This document shows positions 11,802 through 20,439 of a stretch of DNA of 40,161 nucleotides, one piece after another (within the stretch, counting starts at the first letter, position 1; the number at the start of each line of letters is the position of its first letter). The stretch covers positions 1 through 40,161 of the forward strand of contig JAKSYS010000586.1 in assembly GCA_022925895.1 (NCBI GenBank), in the 5' to 3' direction. The DNA comes from Fragilaria crotonensis. Its lineage: Eukaryota; Bacillariophyta; Fragilariophyceae; Fragilariales; Fragilariaceae. The notes beneath the pieces are model-generated. The model was not told where the DNA came from. It was given only the letters and a program-made list of their open reading frames with translations, and did no database searches. The translations under genes and the position numbers were made by a program.

Positions 11802-12431
11802 TTGCCACATGCCGAAGATGAAGAGAACGAGGTGATTCGAATGACAGAGGTGGAACCTGATCATTACCTTGGCATGGAATTGGCACTTCCCCGAGGCGAT
11901 GATGGGACGATGATACACGCACGCGTAACGAAACGTCTCAGAGATGATGAGGGGAATCCCGTTGGAACAGCAAGCAGCAATCCCCTATTGGACTCGCGAG
12001 CGTACGAAGTCGAGTTCGTCGACGGGAACGTTGAGGAACTTACCGCCAACATCATAGCGGAGAATTTGATTGCTCAGGTTGACGAAGAAGGTCACCGACA
12101 AATGATGCTGGAGGAGATCCTAGATCATCGCATTACCTCGGAGGCAATTCCAAAAAGCCAGGGGACCTATGTCAATCAGTACGGCGTTACACGACGAAAA
12201 CAAACCACGCGAGGCTGGGAATTGCTCATCCAGTGGAAGGATGGATCTACGGATTGGGTTGCAATGAAGGACTTTAAAGAGTCTTACCCCGTTGAACTAG
12301 CTCTCTATGCGGTCGATAGAGGGATCAGTGATGAACCTGCTTTCGCATGGTGGATCGATTATGTGTTGAAAAGCAGAAACGCATCCTACAAAGGTCAAAG
12401 CGAAATCGAAGTATTGGGCTCGTACGCATAA
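11802..12431 (+). pseudogene. Copia integrase C-terminal extension with chromodomain-like module
   Basis: This open stretch links integrase to reverse transcriptase. Residues about 67-100 (SRAYEVEFVDGNVEELTANI) form a small beta-rich block. Residues about 103-165 (LEEILDHRI..., then GWELLIQWKDGSTDWVAMKDFKESYP) have the order of a chromodomain: an initial hydrophobic/acidic strand, an LIQWKDG strand like the LVKWKG of HP1, a Trp in place of the TWE motif, then a C-terminal helix. Chromodomains at integrase C-termini are well known in Ty3/gypsy chromoviruses and would tether integration to marked chromatin. The assignment here is by pattern only. The frame stops at 12429-12431, where the polyprotein should continue. 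Confidence 0.6.
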
Positions 12432-12444
12432 GTACGAGTACGTG

Positions 12445-14134
12445 TACCAAAGAGTATTAAGGAAGCAATCGAAATTGATAGAGAAAACAACAATAGCCTT
12501 TGGATGGACGCAGTCAAACTCGAGATGAACAATGTTCGCGTCGCATTCGAAGAATTTGATGGTGACCCGAGTACTCTGATTGGGTACACGCAAATTACGG
12601 GCCACCTTGTTTTCGACGTCAAGCTCGGTGAGAACTTTAGACGCAAGGCAAGGTACTGTGCAGACGGGCACAAGACAGGAGCACCTGCGTCAGTAACATA
12701 CAGTACAGTTGTGTCGCGAGATTCGGTACGAATCTTACTCACCATTGCTGCCCTTAACGAGTTAAACGTTCTTGAGCTGATGTACAAAATGCCTTTCTTA
12801 CCGCACCGAATAAAGAAAAGTGTTGGATGGTTGCTGGACCCGAGTTTGGTCCGGATGAAGGAAAGGTCTTTTTGGTGGTGAAGGCTCTTTATGGATTGAA
12901 ATCGGCAAGTTTCAGTTTCCGTGCGTTCATGGCAGAGAAACTAGTGGAACTTGGGTTTCAGTCCACGCTTGCTGACCCTGATGTGTGGCTACGAGCTGCG
13001 ACGAAGAATGACGGTGAGTCGTACTATGAATACGTGCTCATGTATGTCGATGATATTTTGGCAATTTCCTGTAATGCCGAAGCAATCATGAATGATGTTC
13101 AGACTACATTCAAGTTCAAGAATGACAAAGTTCAACTTCCCGAGTTTTATCTCGGAGCAAAATTGCAAGAGAAGTTTCTAAATGGAAAAAAGTGTTGGAC
13201 GGTGTCGAGCCATGATTATGTTAAAGCTTCTATCAAGAATGTACAGGAGGCAATTAAGGGTACGTCGCGAAAATTACCAACCAAGCATGTCGAAACACCT
13301 ATGTCCGCGTCGTATATCCCAGAATTGGACGCCACCGAAGAACTTAACGATCGAGACACTACTTTTTACCAAGAACTCATAGGTATCCTTCGATGGGCCA
13401 CTGAGATTGGACGAGTGGACATCCTGTTGGAAGTGTCCTTGTTATCACAGTATCAGGCCAACCCGCGAGAAGGCCACATGGAGCAACTGTTGCATGTCTT
13501 TGGATATCTGAATCGCCATGCCAAGGTGACGATCTATCTTTCACCAGAGCTTCCGGTAATTGATTATGGCGACTTTAGAACAAGGAAGGAAGACTTTGCA
13601 GAGATTTATCGTGATGCTGAGGAAGCCATGCCTCATCGCATGCCAGTGCCGCGTGGCCGGAGTGTGACGACAACTGCTTACGTTGATGCATCTCATGGTG
13701 CAAACAAGGTAACGCGTCGATCGCATACGGGATATATCTTGTTCTTGAATCGCGCTCCTATTGTCTGGTATAGTAAGAAGCAACAAACGGTGGAAACGAG
13801 TGCCTTTTCGGCAGAATTTATTGCGATGAAAGCATGTCTCAAGCGATTGAACATTTGCGGTTTAAGCTGAGGTGTTTTGGTGTCCCAATGCCAAAAGGCG
13901 AACCAACGCATGTGTTCTGTGATAATGAGAGTGTCGTCAAAAATACTTCTAATGTGGAATCGACGCTCAATAAGAAACATTCATCTGTAGCTTACCATTT
14001 CTGTCGATGGTCAGCTGCTGCGGGATTATTTCCGTTGCGCACGTAAGAACGGATTACAATTTGGCTGATTGCTTCACGAAGAGGTTACCGGTTGCCAAAC
14101 GAGATTTCCTATTTGGAGAATGGACGTATTGATT
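12445..14134 (+). pseudogene. Copia reverse transcriptase - RNase H
   Basis: Coding restarts at about 12445 (KSIKEAIEIDRENNNSLWMDAVK), changes frame near 12780-12830, and then gives the RT palm: ALYGLKSASFSFRAF, the DPDVWLR block and the YVDD catalytic box at 13043-13054. RNase H follows, with TTAYVDASHG near 13675 and SAEFIAMK near 13815; another frame change at about 13835 leads to HVFCDNESVVK. The frame changes once more near 14040 before LADCFTKRLP and a TGA stop at about 14132. The order and motifs are those of Ty1/copia. At least three frame changes break it. Confidence 0.85.
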
Positions 14135-14173
14135 TTGACGAATTGCGGCCATGCTAGTCATGGTGCCGTAATT

Positions 14174-14182
14174 CGAGGGGAC
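14174..14182 (+). promoter_or_regulatory. Polypurine tract of the copia element
   Basis: CGAGGGGAC lies immediately before the 3' LTR (starting at 14183), where a plus-strand primer should be. It is short, but position and purine content fit. Confidence 0.5.
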
Positions 14183-14407
14183 CAAGTAAAATCCGTTAGG
14201 ATATCTACTGTCCCATGAGTCTACTGTACGTCTTCGCATCTGTGACATCCGGTGCTCAACCACGATTGCACGTTCAGTAGTGCATGATGTATGATGTATG
14301 ATACGAATTCGATTCATAGTGTACACACAATTCTTTTATAACCATTTCGAGTAGTACCTTTGTAAGTTTCATCTTTATCTCCTTTATTACTACAGCTACA
14401 TTTATTT
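14183..14407 (+). repeat. 3' LTR of the copia element
   Basis: This is the second copy of the 225-bp LTR at 8018-8242; I read the two as identical. It is followed directly by the GGATT target duplication. Confidence 0.9.
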
Positions 14408-14412
14408 GGATT
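14408..14412 (+). repeat. Right target site duplication of the copia insertion (GGATT)
   Basis: It matches 8013-8017. Translation resumes through it in the frame that continues the RNase H of the outer element. Confidence 0.85.
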
Positions 14413-14885
14413 TTGAGCTGACAGATGAAGAAATTGTCTCACTTGTGCGTGATAATTTTCCCGAACAGGTACCCAAGTCCTTCAGGATCGTCCCTATGCC
14501 GGAAGCTGTGATTACAGACGTTGGAAGGCTGCTGCGGCTACAGCCCAGAACGCAGCAGTTACCAACCACACCCGCTCCCAGCGCAGCCGCAGCTGGGAGA
14601 GGTACGAGAGCTTCCTGTCAGCCATCGGGCACGGGAGGCGCGACCCGTTCCTTAGGGAGCTCAAGCCCGAAGACCGTCTCGATCTCTTCGCTTGCTTCGC
14701 AGCGGCACTTCGCGAAGGTTGGAACGGGGATCCCGGATTCGTTGCTGGACGTTGCCCTCGAAGGCAGGCGAGCACAGTTCGTGCCGCCCTCGACAACGTG
14801 GCACAGGCCTACCGGGCTAACAAATTTGGCAGTCCGATGCACGACTCTCGAGGGCGACTCGATGCCGTTTTGGCCGCCCAGCTGA
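14413..14885 (+). pseudogene. RNase H C-terminal extension of the tyrosine-recombinase retrotransposon, 3' part
   Basis: This continues the RNase H frame cut at 8012. Its first residues (FELTDEEIVSLVRDN, then FPEQVPKSFRIVPMPEAV) form a short extension after the ADALSR motif of the kind seen downstream of RNase H in related elements. After about residue 40 the frame loses recognisable content, while the recombinase is read in another frame from about 14500. The formal stop is at 14883-14885, so the two frames overlap. Confidence 0.65.
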
Positions 14886-15952
14886 GGAGCTATGCGTTGG
14901 AGGACCCAGAGCCCGAAAGGCCGCAAGCGATCCCGGCGGCGGTGGTTTCAGTGGTTGCTAAGGCCGTGGAGACCGAGGTACGTCGAGCAGTGGGGCAGCT
15001 TGTTGTGTGTGCATTCTTCTTTGCGATGCGGTCATGTGAGTACTCGGAGGTGAGTGGAGATCGTCGAACCCAGGTTCTGCGGGTTGGAGATCTGGATTTT
15101 AGGAAGGGCGGACGGAGCGTGGATTTGGTGGACTCTCCGCTGCTGATGGACGCGGACACGGTATCGGTGACGTATCGCAGTCAGAAGAATGGGGACCGGG
15201 GCGTGACGGTGACCCAACACAGAACGGAGGGCGTCGGCCAACCAAGGCTTTGCCCAGTTCGCTCATTCGCCAACTTAGCCATGAGGGTGAGCCAGTACGA
15301 AGTGAACGATCACACGGAGTGGGAATCAGTCAGGGACCGACCAATAAACCTTGTTGTCTCAGGAGGACGAGTGGCTCTGATCTCGTCGCACCAGATCCTG
15401 AATCACCTGAGGGCTGGCGCCTTATTGTATGGCGAGGAGCGACTCGGATTCCCGATAAGCAGAATCGGGACGCATTCCCTGAGGTCGGGGGCCGCGACGG
15501 CGATGTTCATCGCGGGCGTTCCGACAGAGACAATACAACTTATAGGAAGGTGGAAGAGCCAGACATTCCTTCGATACATCCGGATCCAAGTGCAACAACT
15601 GACGCAGGGCGTCGCCTCGGGAATGATTGAACACCCAAACTTCTTCACGATAGGACGGCAGTTGGAAAGACCCAGAGATGAACATGGCCGTGCCAATAGG
15701 CAGAGGAGAGGAAAGGATTTGGGGGAGGATAAACTAGGGCCAGATCCCGACACCAGAAAGCGAGCAGAGCACCGAGCAAATACTAGATTGCGACTGGGAA
15801 GGAGGAGTCCGATACGGCGAATAGTACTCGAAGTTCACTTCGTGGGATATTCGCGAGGGAAGGACGACCGACAGACGCGACGGGACACAGCAGAAGATCT
15901 CACAATTCGCAAGTCCGACGAAGACAACGGCGATTCTAGAATAGAAATTTAA
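14421..15952 (+). CDS. Tyrosine recombinase of the DIRS-order retrotransposon
   Basis: The enzyme would insert a circular DNA copy by site-specific recombination. The frame is open from 14421 to 15952; an N-terminal DNA-binding (SAM-like) domain reads from about 14580 (SRSWERYESFLSAIG, KPEDRLDLFACFAAAL). The catalytic set is complete: Arg in FAMRSCEYSEV (15029), Lys in YRSQKNGDRG (15185), HSLR giving His at 15473 and Arg at 15482, Trp in GRWKSQ (15551) and the nucleophile Tyr in FLRYIR (15575). The first ATG in this frame that I noted is at 14798, inside the N-terminal domain, so translation probably starts earlier by frameshift or re-initiation from the overlapping RNase H frame. The C-terminal ~100 residues are read through the B1 and A2 repeats and are probably not part of the fold. 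Confidence 0.88.
15689..15842 (+). repeat. B1 split direct repeat
   Basis: These 154 bp are repeated at 15972-16126 with a single one-base indel (near 15773). The repeat ends in the palindrome CGAAGT-TC-ACTTCG (15829-15842), which abuts the A2 start. Confidence 0.9.
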
Positions 15953-15956
15953 AATT
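15843..15956 (+). repeat. A2 split direct repeat
   Basis: Second copy of the 114-bp A repeat (first at 3145-3258), directly joined to B1. It contains the stop codon of the recombinase frame (15950-15952). Confidence 0.9.
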
Positions 15957-15971
15957 CCCACCCACCCACCA
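15957..15971 (+). other. C-rich spacer between A2 and B2
   Basis: A short spacer made of three CCCA units plus CCA separates A2 from B2. On the minus strand it reads as a run of GGGT units, which could form a G-quadruplex. It is absent after A1. Confidence 0.6.
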
Positions 15972-16126
15972 CGTGCCAATAGGCAGAGGAGAGGAAAGGA
16001 TTTGGGGGAGGATAAACTAGGGCCAGATCCCGACACCAGAAAGCGAGCAGAGCACCGGAGCAAATACTAGATTGCGACTGGGAAGGAGGAGTCCGATACG
16101 GCGAATAGTACTCGAAGTTCACTTCG
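15972..16126 (+). repeat. B2 split direct repeat (right terminus)
   Basis: Second copy of the B repeat (155 bp). It ends at 16126 with the same CGAAGT-TC-ACTTCG palindrome (16113-16126); beyond it the sequence diverges from the B1 flank. Confidence 0.9.
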
Positions 16127-16268
16127 ATGTGTGTATAAGAAATAGTTGACACAGTGTGGTTCTGTACTGGCGCACTGGCTCCGATTCCCATGATGCAAGT
16201 TCAAAATGGAGACACGATGAAACATGAAACTACGGTGGGCTGTTGTTTCTCCAATCAGGTAGATATGC
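16127..16268 (+). promoter_or_regulatory. Right half of the divided divergent promoter region, upstream of GT92
   Basis: These 142 bp separate the retrotransposon's right end from the GT92 start codon. No specific element was recognised. Any upstream promoter of GT92 now lies in the transposon or 13 kb away. Confidence 0.4.
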
Positions 16269-17624
16269 ATGCATCGATCATCAATGAGGCTTTCGGGTTC
16301 GACAAAGGGTTATTTGCATTTGTTATACATGTATGTTATTGCAGTGTTTCTGTCATTTATTTCAATTGCAAGACTATTCAGGGCGACTGCAAAATCCGAC
16401 ACTTCCAATCTGCAGCAAATAGACATACCAGAAATCATAGTAACCACTCAAGATGAACGAAGGGAAGTGACTACTTTGATCGGTCGGAACAATAAGGCCA
16501 TCCTAGATGAATGCCAATCTTCGCTGGTGCGACCAGTCTCCCGAATACAACAAGAAATCGCTCATCAAAAGCCAGAACGACCCCTTTTGCACTCCATGAT
16601 CAAGGTCGATGGTGCCTATCGCATGATTTTCGCGACAGAGCATATGAGGCATCTCTATGCCGCATGGACCACGAATGAAGGCACGTCATGGAGCTGTGAT
16701 GGGCAGCCAGCTCTCCTCCACGCGAATCAAAGTCAAAATGATTCTGGCCAAGGGGGGACGTTGGTGATCACATGTCCCTTGACCGTCAAGCTCGTTACTG
16801 GGACGACTGTTGGACGTGGTGCTGTGGAATACAATACAAGCATCTGGAGAAACTGCAGCGATCACGATGAGCTTCAGGGAATACCAGAAGCATCAGTTGA
16901 AAGGATGGTCTGCACCATGTTTTTGGGAGATCATTTTGAGTTGGCGCAATGGATTGAGTATCATCGTATAATTGGGTTTCAACACTTTTTGATATACCTT
17001 CATGGCCATGGCGACGTCGAAAACTCGACATCATTGCCTATTGGCGCAGACATTACATACATCCCGTGGAACTTTGTAAATTTCGGCTACCACCGTGATG
17101 GCATGATGCGTCAGGCCGTTCAACAAATGGATTGCATCCAACGAGCGCAGGCACGCAATGTGACATGGGTAGCATTGCACGATATGGATGAATACTTTCA
17201 AATCATGGATAACTCTACATTGGAAGACATTCTGGCATCACACGAAGCCGACGAGCACATGGGAGGGTTGCAAATCCCCTCATGGTTCTTTGGAGAAAAT
17301 TTGTCGGAGAACACGACAGCGCTTGCCAGCAACGAGACGCTCAAGTTGGTAATAGATAGTGTATGGCGAGGCAAGACCGGCTATCGAGGAGGGAAACGAG
17401 GTGTAGGACGCGAAAAAATGATTATCCGACCTCGGCGAGTTGTGTACTTTGCATGTCATCAGATCCTTATAGGTGGCCCAATGATAGGCGAGCCCAGGAT
17501 ACGATTGAATCACTACAAGCTGAGGCATACCGGCGTCTTATATGCCGGTAACAATATCGTCAAGGACGATTCATTACAGACGCACTTTGGCCCACTGCTG
17601 AGAGTGCAATTGAAACTTGACTAG
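16269..17624 (+). CDS. Glycosyltransferase family 92 (DUF23-type), type II membrane protein
   Basis: A Golgi-type glycosyltransferase; some characterised GT92 enzymes are galactosyltransferases, but the substrate cannot be told here. A single N-terminal membrane segment lies at about residues 15-37 (LHLLYMYVIAVFLSFISIA). The GT92 core starts at about 211 (ERMVCTMFLGDHFELAQWIEYHRIIGFQHFLIY), with the metal-binding DMDE at 305-308 (ALHDMDEYF), a GLQIPSWFFG block near 333-342 and a C-terminal RLNHYK at 412-417. Several N-glycosylation sequons (for example NTS 189, NCS 195, NVT 297, NST 315) suit a lumenal domain. The 451-residue frame is uninterrupted. ATG 16269 was chosen; ATG 16284 is possible. 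The gene is divergent from WS/DGAT, and a retrotransposon ends 142 bp upstream. Confidence 0.88.
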   Translation: MHRSSMRLSGSTKGYLHLLYMYVIAVFLSFISIARLFRATAKSDTSNLQQIDIPEIIVTTQDERREVTTLIGRNNKAILDECQSSLVRPVSRIQQEIAHQKPERPLLHSMIKVDGAYRMIFATEHMRHLYAAWTTNEGTSWSCDGQPALLHANQSQNDSGQGGTLVITCPLTVKLVTGTTVGRGAVEYNTSIWRNCSDHDELQGIPEASVERMVCTMFLGDHFELAQWIEYHRIIGFQHFLIYLHGHGDVENSTSLPIGADITYIPWNFVNFGYHRDGMMRQAVQQMDCIQRAQARNVTWVALHDMDEYFQIMDNSTLEDILASHEADEHMGGLQIPSWFFGENLSENTTALASNETLKLVIDSVWRGKTGYRGGKRGVGREKMIIRPRRVVYFACHQILIGGPMIGEPRIRLNHYKLRHTGVLYAGNNIVKDDSLQTHFGPLLRVQLKLD

Positions 17625-18559
17625 TGTGGTTCCTACAATGATTTCGTATCTCCAGGTTATTTTCACCTCGTCGTTTCACGTCGAAACACCTACGAAAGTG
17701 GTGAACGTGACAGTGACCAATCGAGGATGTGTTGACGGAAAGCCAAGCATGTCGACGTGACCGGGGTGCTAATATGTACCACGGGAAAACATCAAGGCTC
17801 TTTGGTATGAGCCGATTGAAGGGAAGTGGGAACTATGAGTTGGGCATGACCGAGAAGTTAGCTTGTACGGGAGAACGCTTCTCAGACTCCGAGATCGTTG
17901 TTCTATACGGAGTTTACAAATGAGATGCAATGCTTACGGATGAAAATAGATGGGTAGGACTCGCACATGTAGTGAGGACAGCAGGCAGAATACTCCCGAG
18001 CCTCCCAGAGGATACCAAGAAATTCTCGGATTTGATCAAAACGTGCACTGCAAAAGCCTATTCGAATACGCCAATGTTCAAGGGACTGTGGACGTTTCTT
18101 TCACTGGCTCTGTGCTTTATTCTCGAACGTAATTCTTTGTCGCACATGTGGTTCACGTCAGGTGCGCCTGCACCTTCATCCTTTCCATCTTCACTCTTCA
18201 GTTGGATGCACTTAAGTATATCCTGGATCTCCTTTGACAGTTATCGTTGAGACGATCGGCAGCACTGTAGTATCGTTACCTCACTTGCCTTCCGACTCGG
18301 CCAGTTGAAAAAGTGGGTGTAGCAGTAGGAATACACGCAGTATCCTACTACCGATAGTCGGTAGTACATTCAAAAGTACGAAATGGTACAGTAGCGGTAG
18401 ACTGTACTAAGGTTCGGATTTCAATGAAAAATCGACATCAATTTCTTTGATGTGACGCGTTTACCTTTGATGCGTGTTGTTAATGCAACATGCGCTCCTT
18501 GACTCTGTCATAATTCGCAACTACCAAGCATCGGCACGCAGCCAAACCTCATAATCACC
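17625..18559. other. Intergenic stretch between GT92 and the dioxygenase gene
   Basis: Small frames at 17729-17923 and 17930-18250 lack any motif, and I do not support them. A perfect 8-bp hairpin with a 3-nt loop (ACTACCGA-TAG-TCGGTAGT, 18347-18365) sits about 200 bp before the next start codon, in a segment rich in GTAC-containing motifs. The function is unknown. Confidence 0.5.
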
Positions 18560-19702
18560 ATGTCAGAAGCAAGACCACTCAGCGAAGAGGAGCAGAAGTA
18601 TATTAGAGCGAAGGCGCAAGAGGCCATGTCGCTTCTGGCGACTGAGTCACATGTGAACGAAATCAAAGTTGTTGATGGATTGCAACACTCTTCATGGCTA
18701 AATGGCCCAGTCTCTAGTACTGAAGTATCTGACCGATGCCGATACTTCGATCAATTCGGCTTTCTCCATCTTCCTTCCTTTGCAACACGAGATGAAGTTC
18801 AGGCTATGAAGCATCAGATGGAAATGCTCACTCGCACTTGGGATCCTGCCGAGAAAACCATGGCCTTCTCAACCCAAGTCCAAGACAACGAATCGCAAGG
18901 AAGCGACGATTACTTTCTCGAATCTGCATCACGAGTGCATTTCTTTGCGGAAACGACTGCTCTTGACGAACACGGATCGCTCAAGGAGGAGTATTTGACC
19001 GACAAGATGCGAGCCCTCAACAAGGCAGGACACGCGATGCACATTATTCAAGGGGCGTTTCAGGACTATACTGTTTCCTCGAAAGTCAAGGCATTGGTAG
19101 CTGAGCTGGGATGGAAGGATCCAGTGGTTCCTCAGTCCATGTACATTTGCAAGAACCCAAAAATCGGCGGGACGGTTCATTCTCATCAGGATTCAACTTT
19201 CTTATATACCGAACCCCGACAATCATGCTTGGGCCTTTGGTTGGCCTTGGACGATGCAACTCTGGTAAATGGTTGTTTGTGGGTACGTCCCAAGTCGCAC
19301 CTTGAACCTGTTCGACGTCAATTCAAACGGAATGTAGACTACTTCACACAAGATAGGATTGATGAAAGTTCGAATCGAGGCAACGGAGACCCTTCGCAGC
19401 CCAAAATGATCTTCGAGGTCTTCCATCGGGACATTGAATGGGAAGGACAGCTGCCTCCTAACTCGGAGCCTCCCTGCCATGGCCTTTTAGACGCAGGGTT
19501 CGTACCGATTGAGTGCAAAGCAGGAGATCTCCTTACCTTCGCAGGCACGTTAGATCACCTTAGCTTGCCGAACTATTCAGACCAACAGCGCCATACCTTT
19601 CAACTTCACCTTGTGGAAGGCGAAAAGGCAGGCGTGTCATGGAGTCGTAGCAATTGGTTGCAGTATCCCAAGGAGGAGGGTTTTGTCAGCATAAGAATGT
19701 AA
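18560..19702 (+). CDS. Phytanoyl-CoA dioxygenase-like Fe(II)/2-oxoglutarate oxygenase (PHYHD1-like)
   Basis: A 380-residue enzyme of the PhyH family, which hydroxylates substrates using iron, oxygen and 2-oxoglutarate. The iron triad is visible: His209 and Asp211 in VHSHQDSTFLYTEP, and the distal His333 in LDHLSLPNYS. Arg344 in RHTFQLH fits the 2-oxoglutarate carboxylate ligand. The blocks GLWLALDDATLVNGCLWVRPKSH (about 225-247) and NWLQYP near the C-terminus are the signature of the PHYHD1 branch rather than of peroxisomal phytanoyl-CoA hydroxylase. I see no N-terminal targeting peptide or C-terminal peroxisomal signal (it ends SIRM), so it is probably cytosolic. The frame is intact, with ATG at 18560. 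The substrate is unknown. Confidence 0.9.
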   Translation: MSEARPLSEEEQKYIRAKAQEAMSLLATESHVNEIKVVDGLQHSSWLNGPVSSTEVSDRCRYFDQFGFLHLPSFATRDEVQAMKHQMEMLTRTWDPAEKTMAFSTQVQDNESQGSDDYFLESASRVHFFAETTALDEHGSLKEEYLTDKMRALNKAGHAMHIIQGAFQDYTVSSKVKALVAELGWKDPVVPQSMYICKNPKIGGTVHSHQDSTFLYTEPRQSCLGLWLALDDATLVNGCLWVRPKSHLEPVRRQFKRNVDYFTQDRIDESSNRGNGDPSQPKMIFEVFHRDIEWEGQLPPNSEPPCHGLLDAGFVPIECKAGDLLTFAGTLDHLSLPNYSDQQRHTFQLHLVEGEKAGVSWSRSNWLQYPKEEGFVSIRM

Positions 19703-20433
19703 TTGTGGTGAAGCCCATGCGTTCTGTCATGCACTGTGACATCTCATTTCGCCAATTCCTTCAAGAAACGTTAAGGAATGTACCTCTAGCAACATGATGT
19801 CATGTTCATGAATCTGATTAAAATCGTTCTAAGCCCAATAATGGTTCTCATCCTTGGCTCTTAGGATGGTACCAATCCGTTCAAAATTCACTCCGTATCC
19901 TTACCTGTCCCATGTATTTGGTCAGATTTCTTTTTATCGTCTGTGCTTTCAATGCATGATTATTCTCTCCAGTGTCTCTGCTATTCAGTAGCTTCACCGA
20001 AGTTGGATGTAGCCATAAAATTGTTGCTGTTTTGATGGTGCTGGCAAAGTCCTGTCCTGATTTCCATTCGTGATCATCTCCTTTGACCAAGGGATTGACA
20101 ATGGCATATGAAGAAGTCCACAATCATTGATTTGCAGATTTGATGCATTGGAGGATCCAGAATCAAGATTACTTCAAAGCCGGAAGTGGAGTGCTATCTC
20201 ATGAGGAACAAACTGATTTGATCAAGTTTACTTCCCTGTGACTGGCATGATTTATACAGAAAGATCTAAGAATTGTTTACTTGGTCACAGCATTCAATGA
20301 AATCCAGTAAGGTTGAACTACTACAGCTAATGATATGCTCAAGTGGTGATGCAGCTATGTACGTATTTTTACAAAAGATGCGCAACGCTGGTGGCTGTGT
20401 AATATCAAGATGATGTTAAGGTAGAAAGGCTTT
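19703..20433. other. Intergenic, nothing recognised
   Basis: AT-rich non-coding sequence downstream of the dioxygenase gene. No open frame with a recognisable motif was found on either strand. Confidence 0.5.
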
Positions 20434-20439
20434 CTAGAA

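Larger units (their letters stand above)
8018..14407 (+). mobile_element. Ty1/copia LTR retrotransposon (diatom-type) nested in the RNase H gene
   Basis: The element is 6,390 bp, with two 225-bp direct LTRs that I read as identical, flanked by GGATT duplications. Gag, aspartic protease, integrase, reverse transcriptase and RNase H follow in the order diagnostic of Ty1/copia (integrase before RT). The identical LTRs point to a very recent insertion. The coding region nevertheless changes frame many times, so this copy is non-autonomous as read. It lies in the same orientation as its host element. Confidence 0.93.
3145..16126 (+). mobile_element. DIRS-order (Ngaro/PAT-like) tyrosine-recombinase retrotransposon, interrupted by a copia element
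   Basis: The element has gag, reverse transcriptase, RNase H and tyrosine recombinase in that order. It has split direct repeats: A1 (3145-3258) at the left, and B1 (15689-15842), A2 (15843-15956) and B2 (15972-16126) at the right. This layout is the hallmark of Ngaro/PAT-like elements, which integrate through a circular intermediate by recombinase rather than by a DDE integrase. No target site duplication is seen, as expected for that mechanism. Subtracting the nested copia (8018-14407 plus one 5-bp repeat) leaves about 6.6 kb. I saw no methyltransferase domain of the kind found in DIRS1. Several frameshifts make this copy non-functional as read. Confidence 0.9.

Noticed and set aside
17930-18250. 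106-codon plus-strand frame downstream of GT92
   Set aside because: It has one hydrophobic stretch but no family pattern or supportive context.
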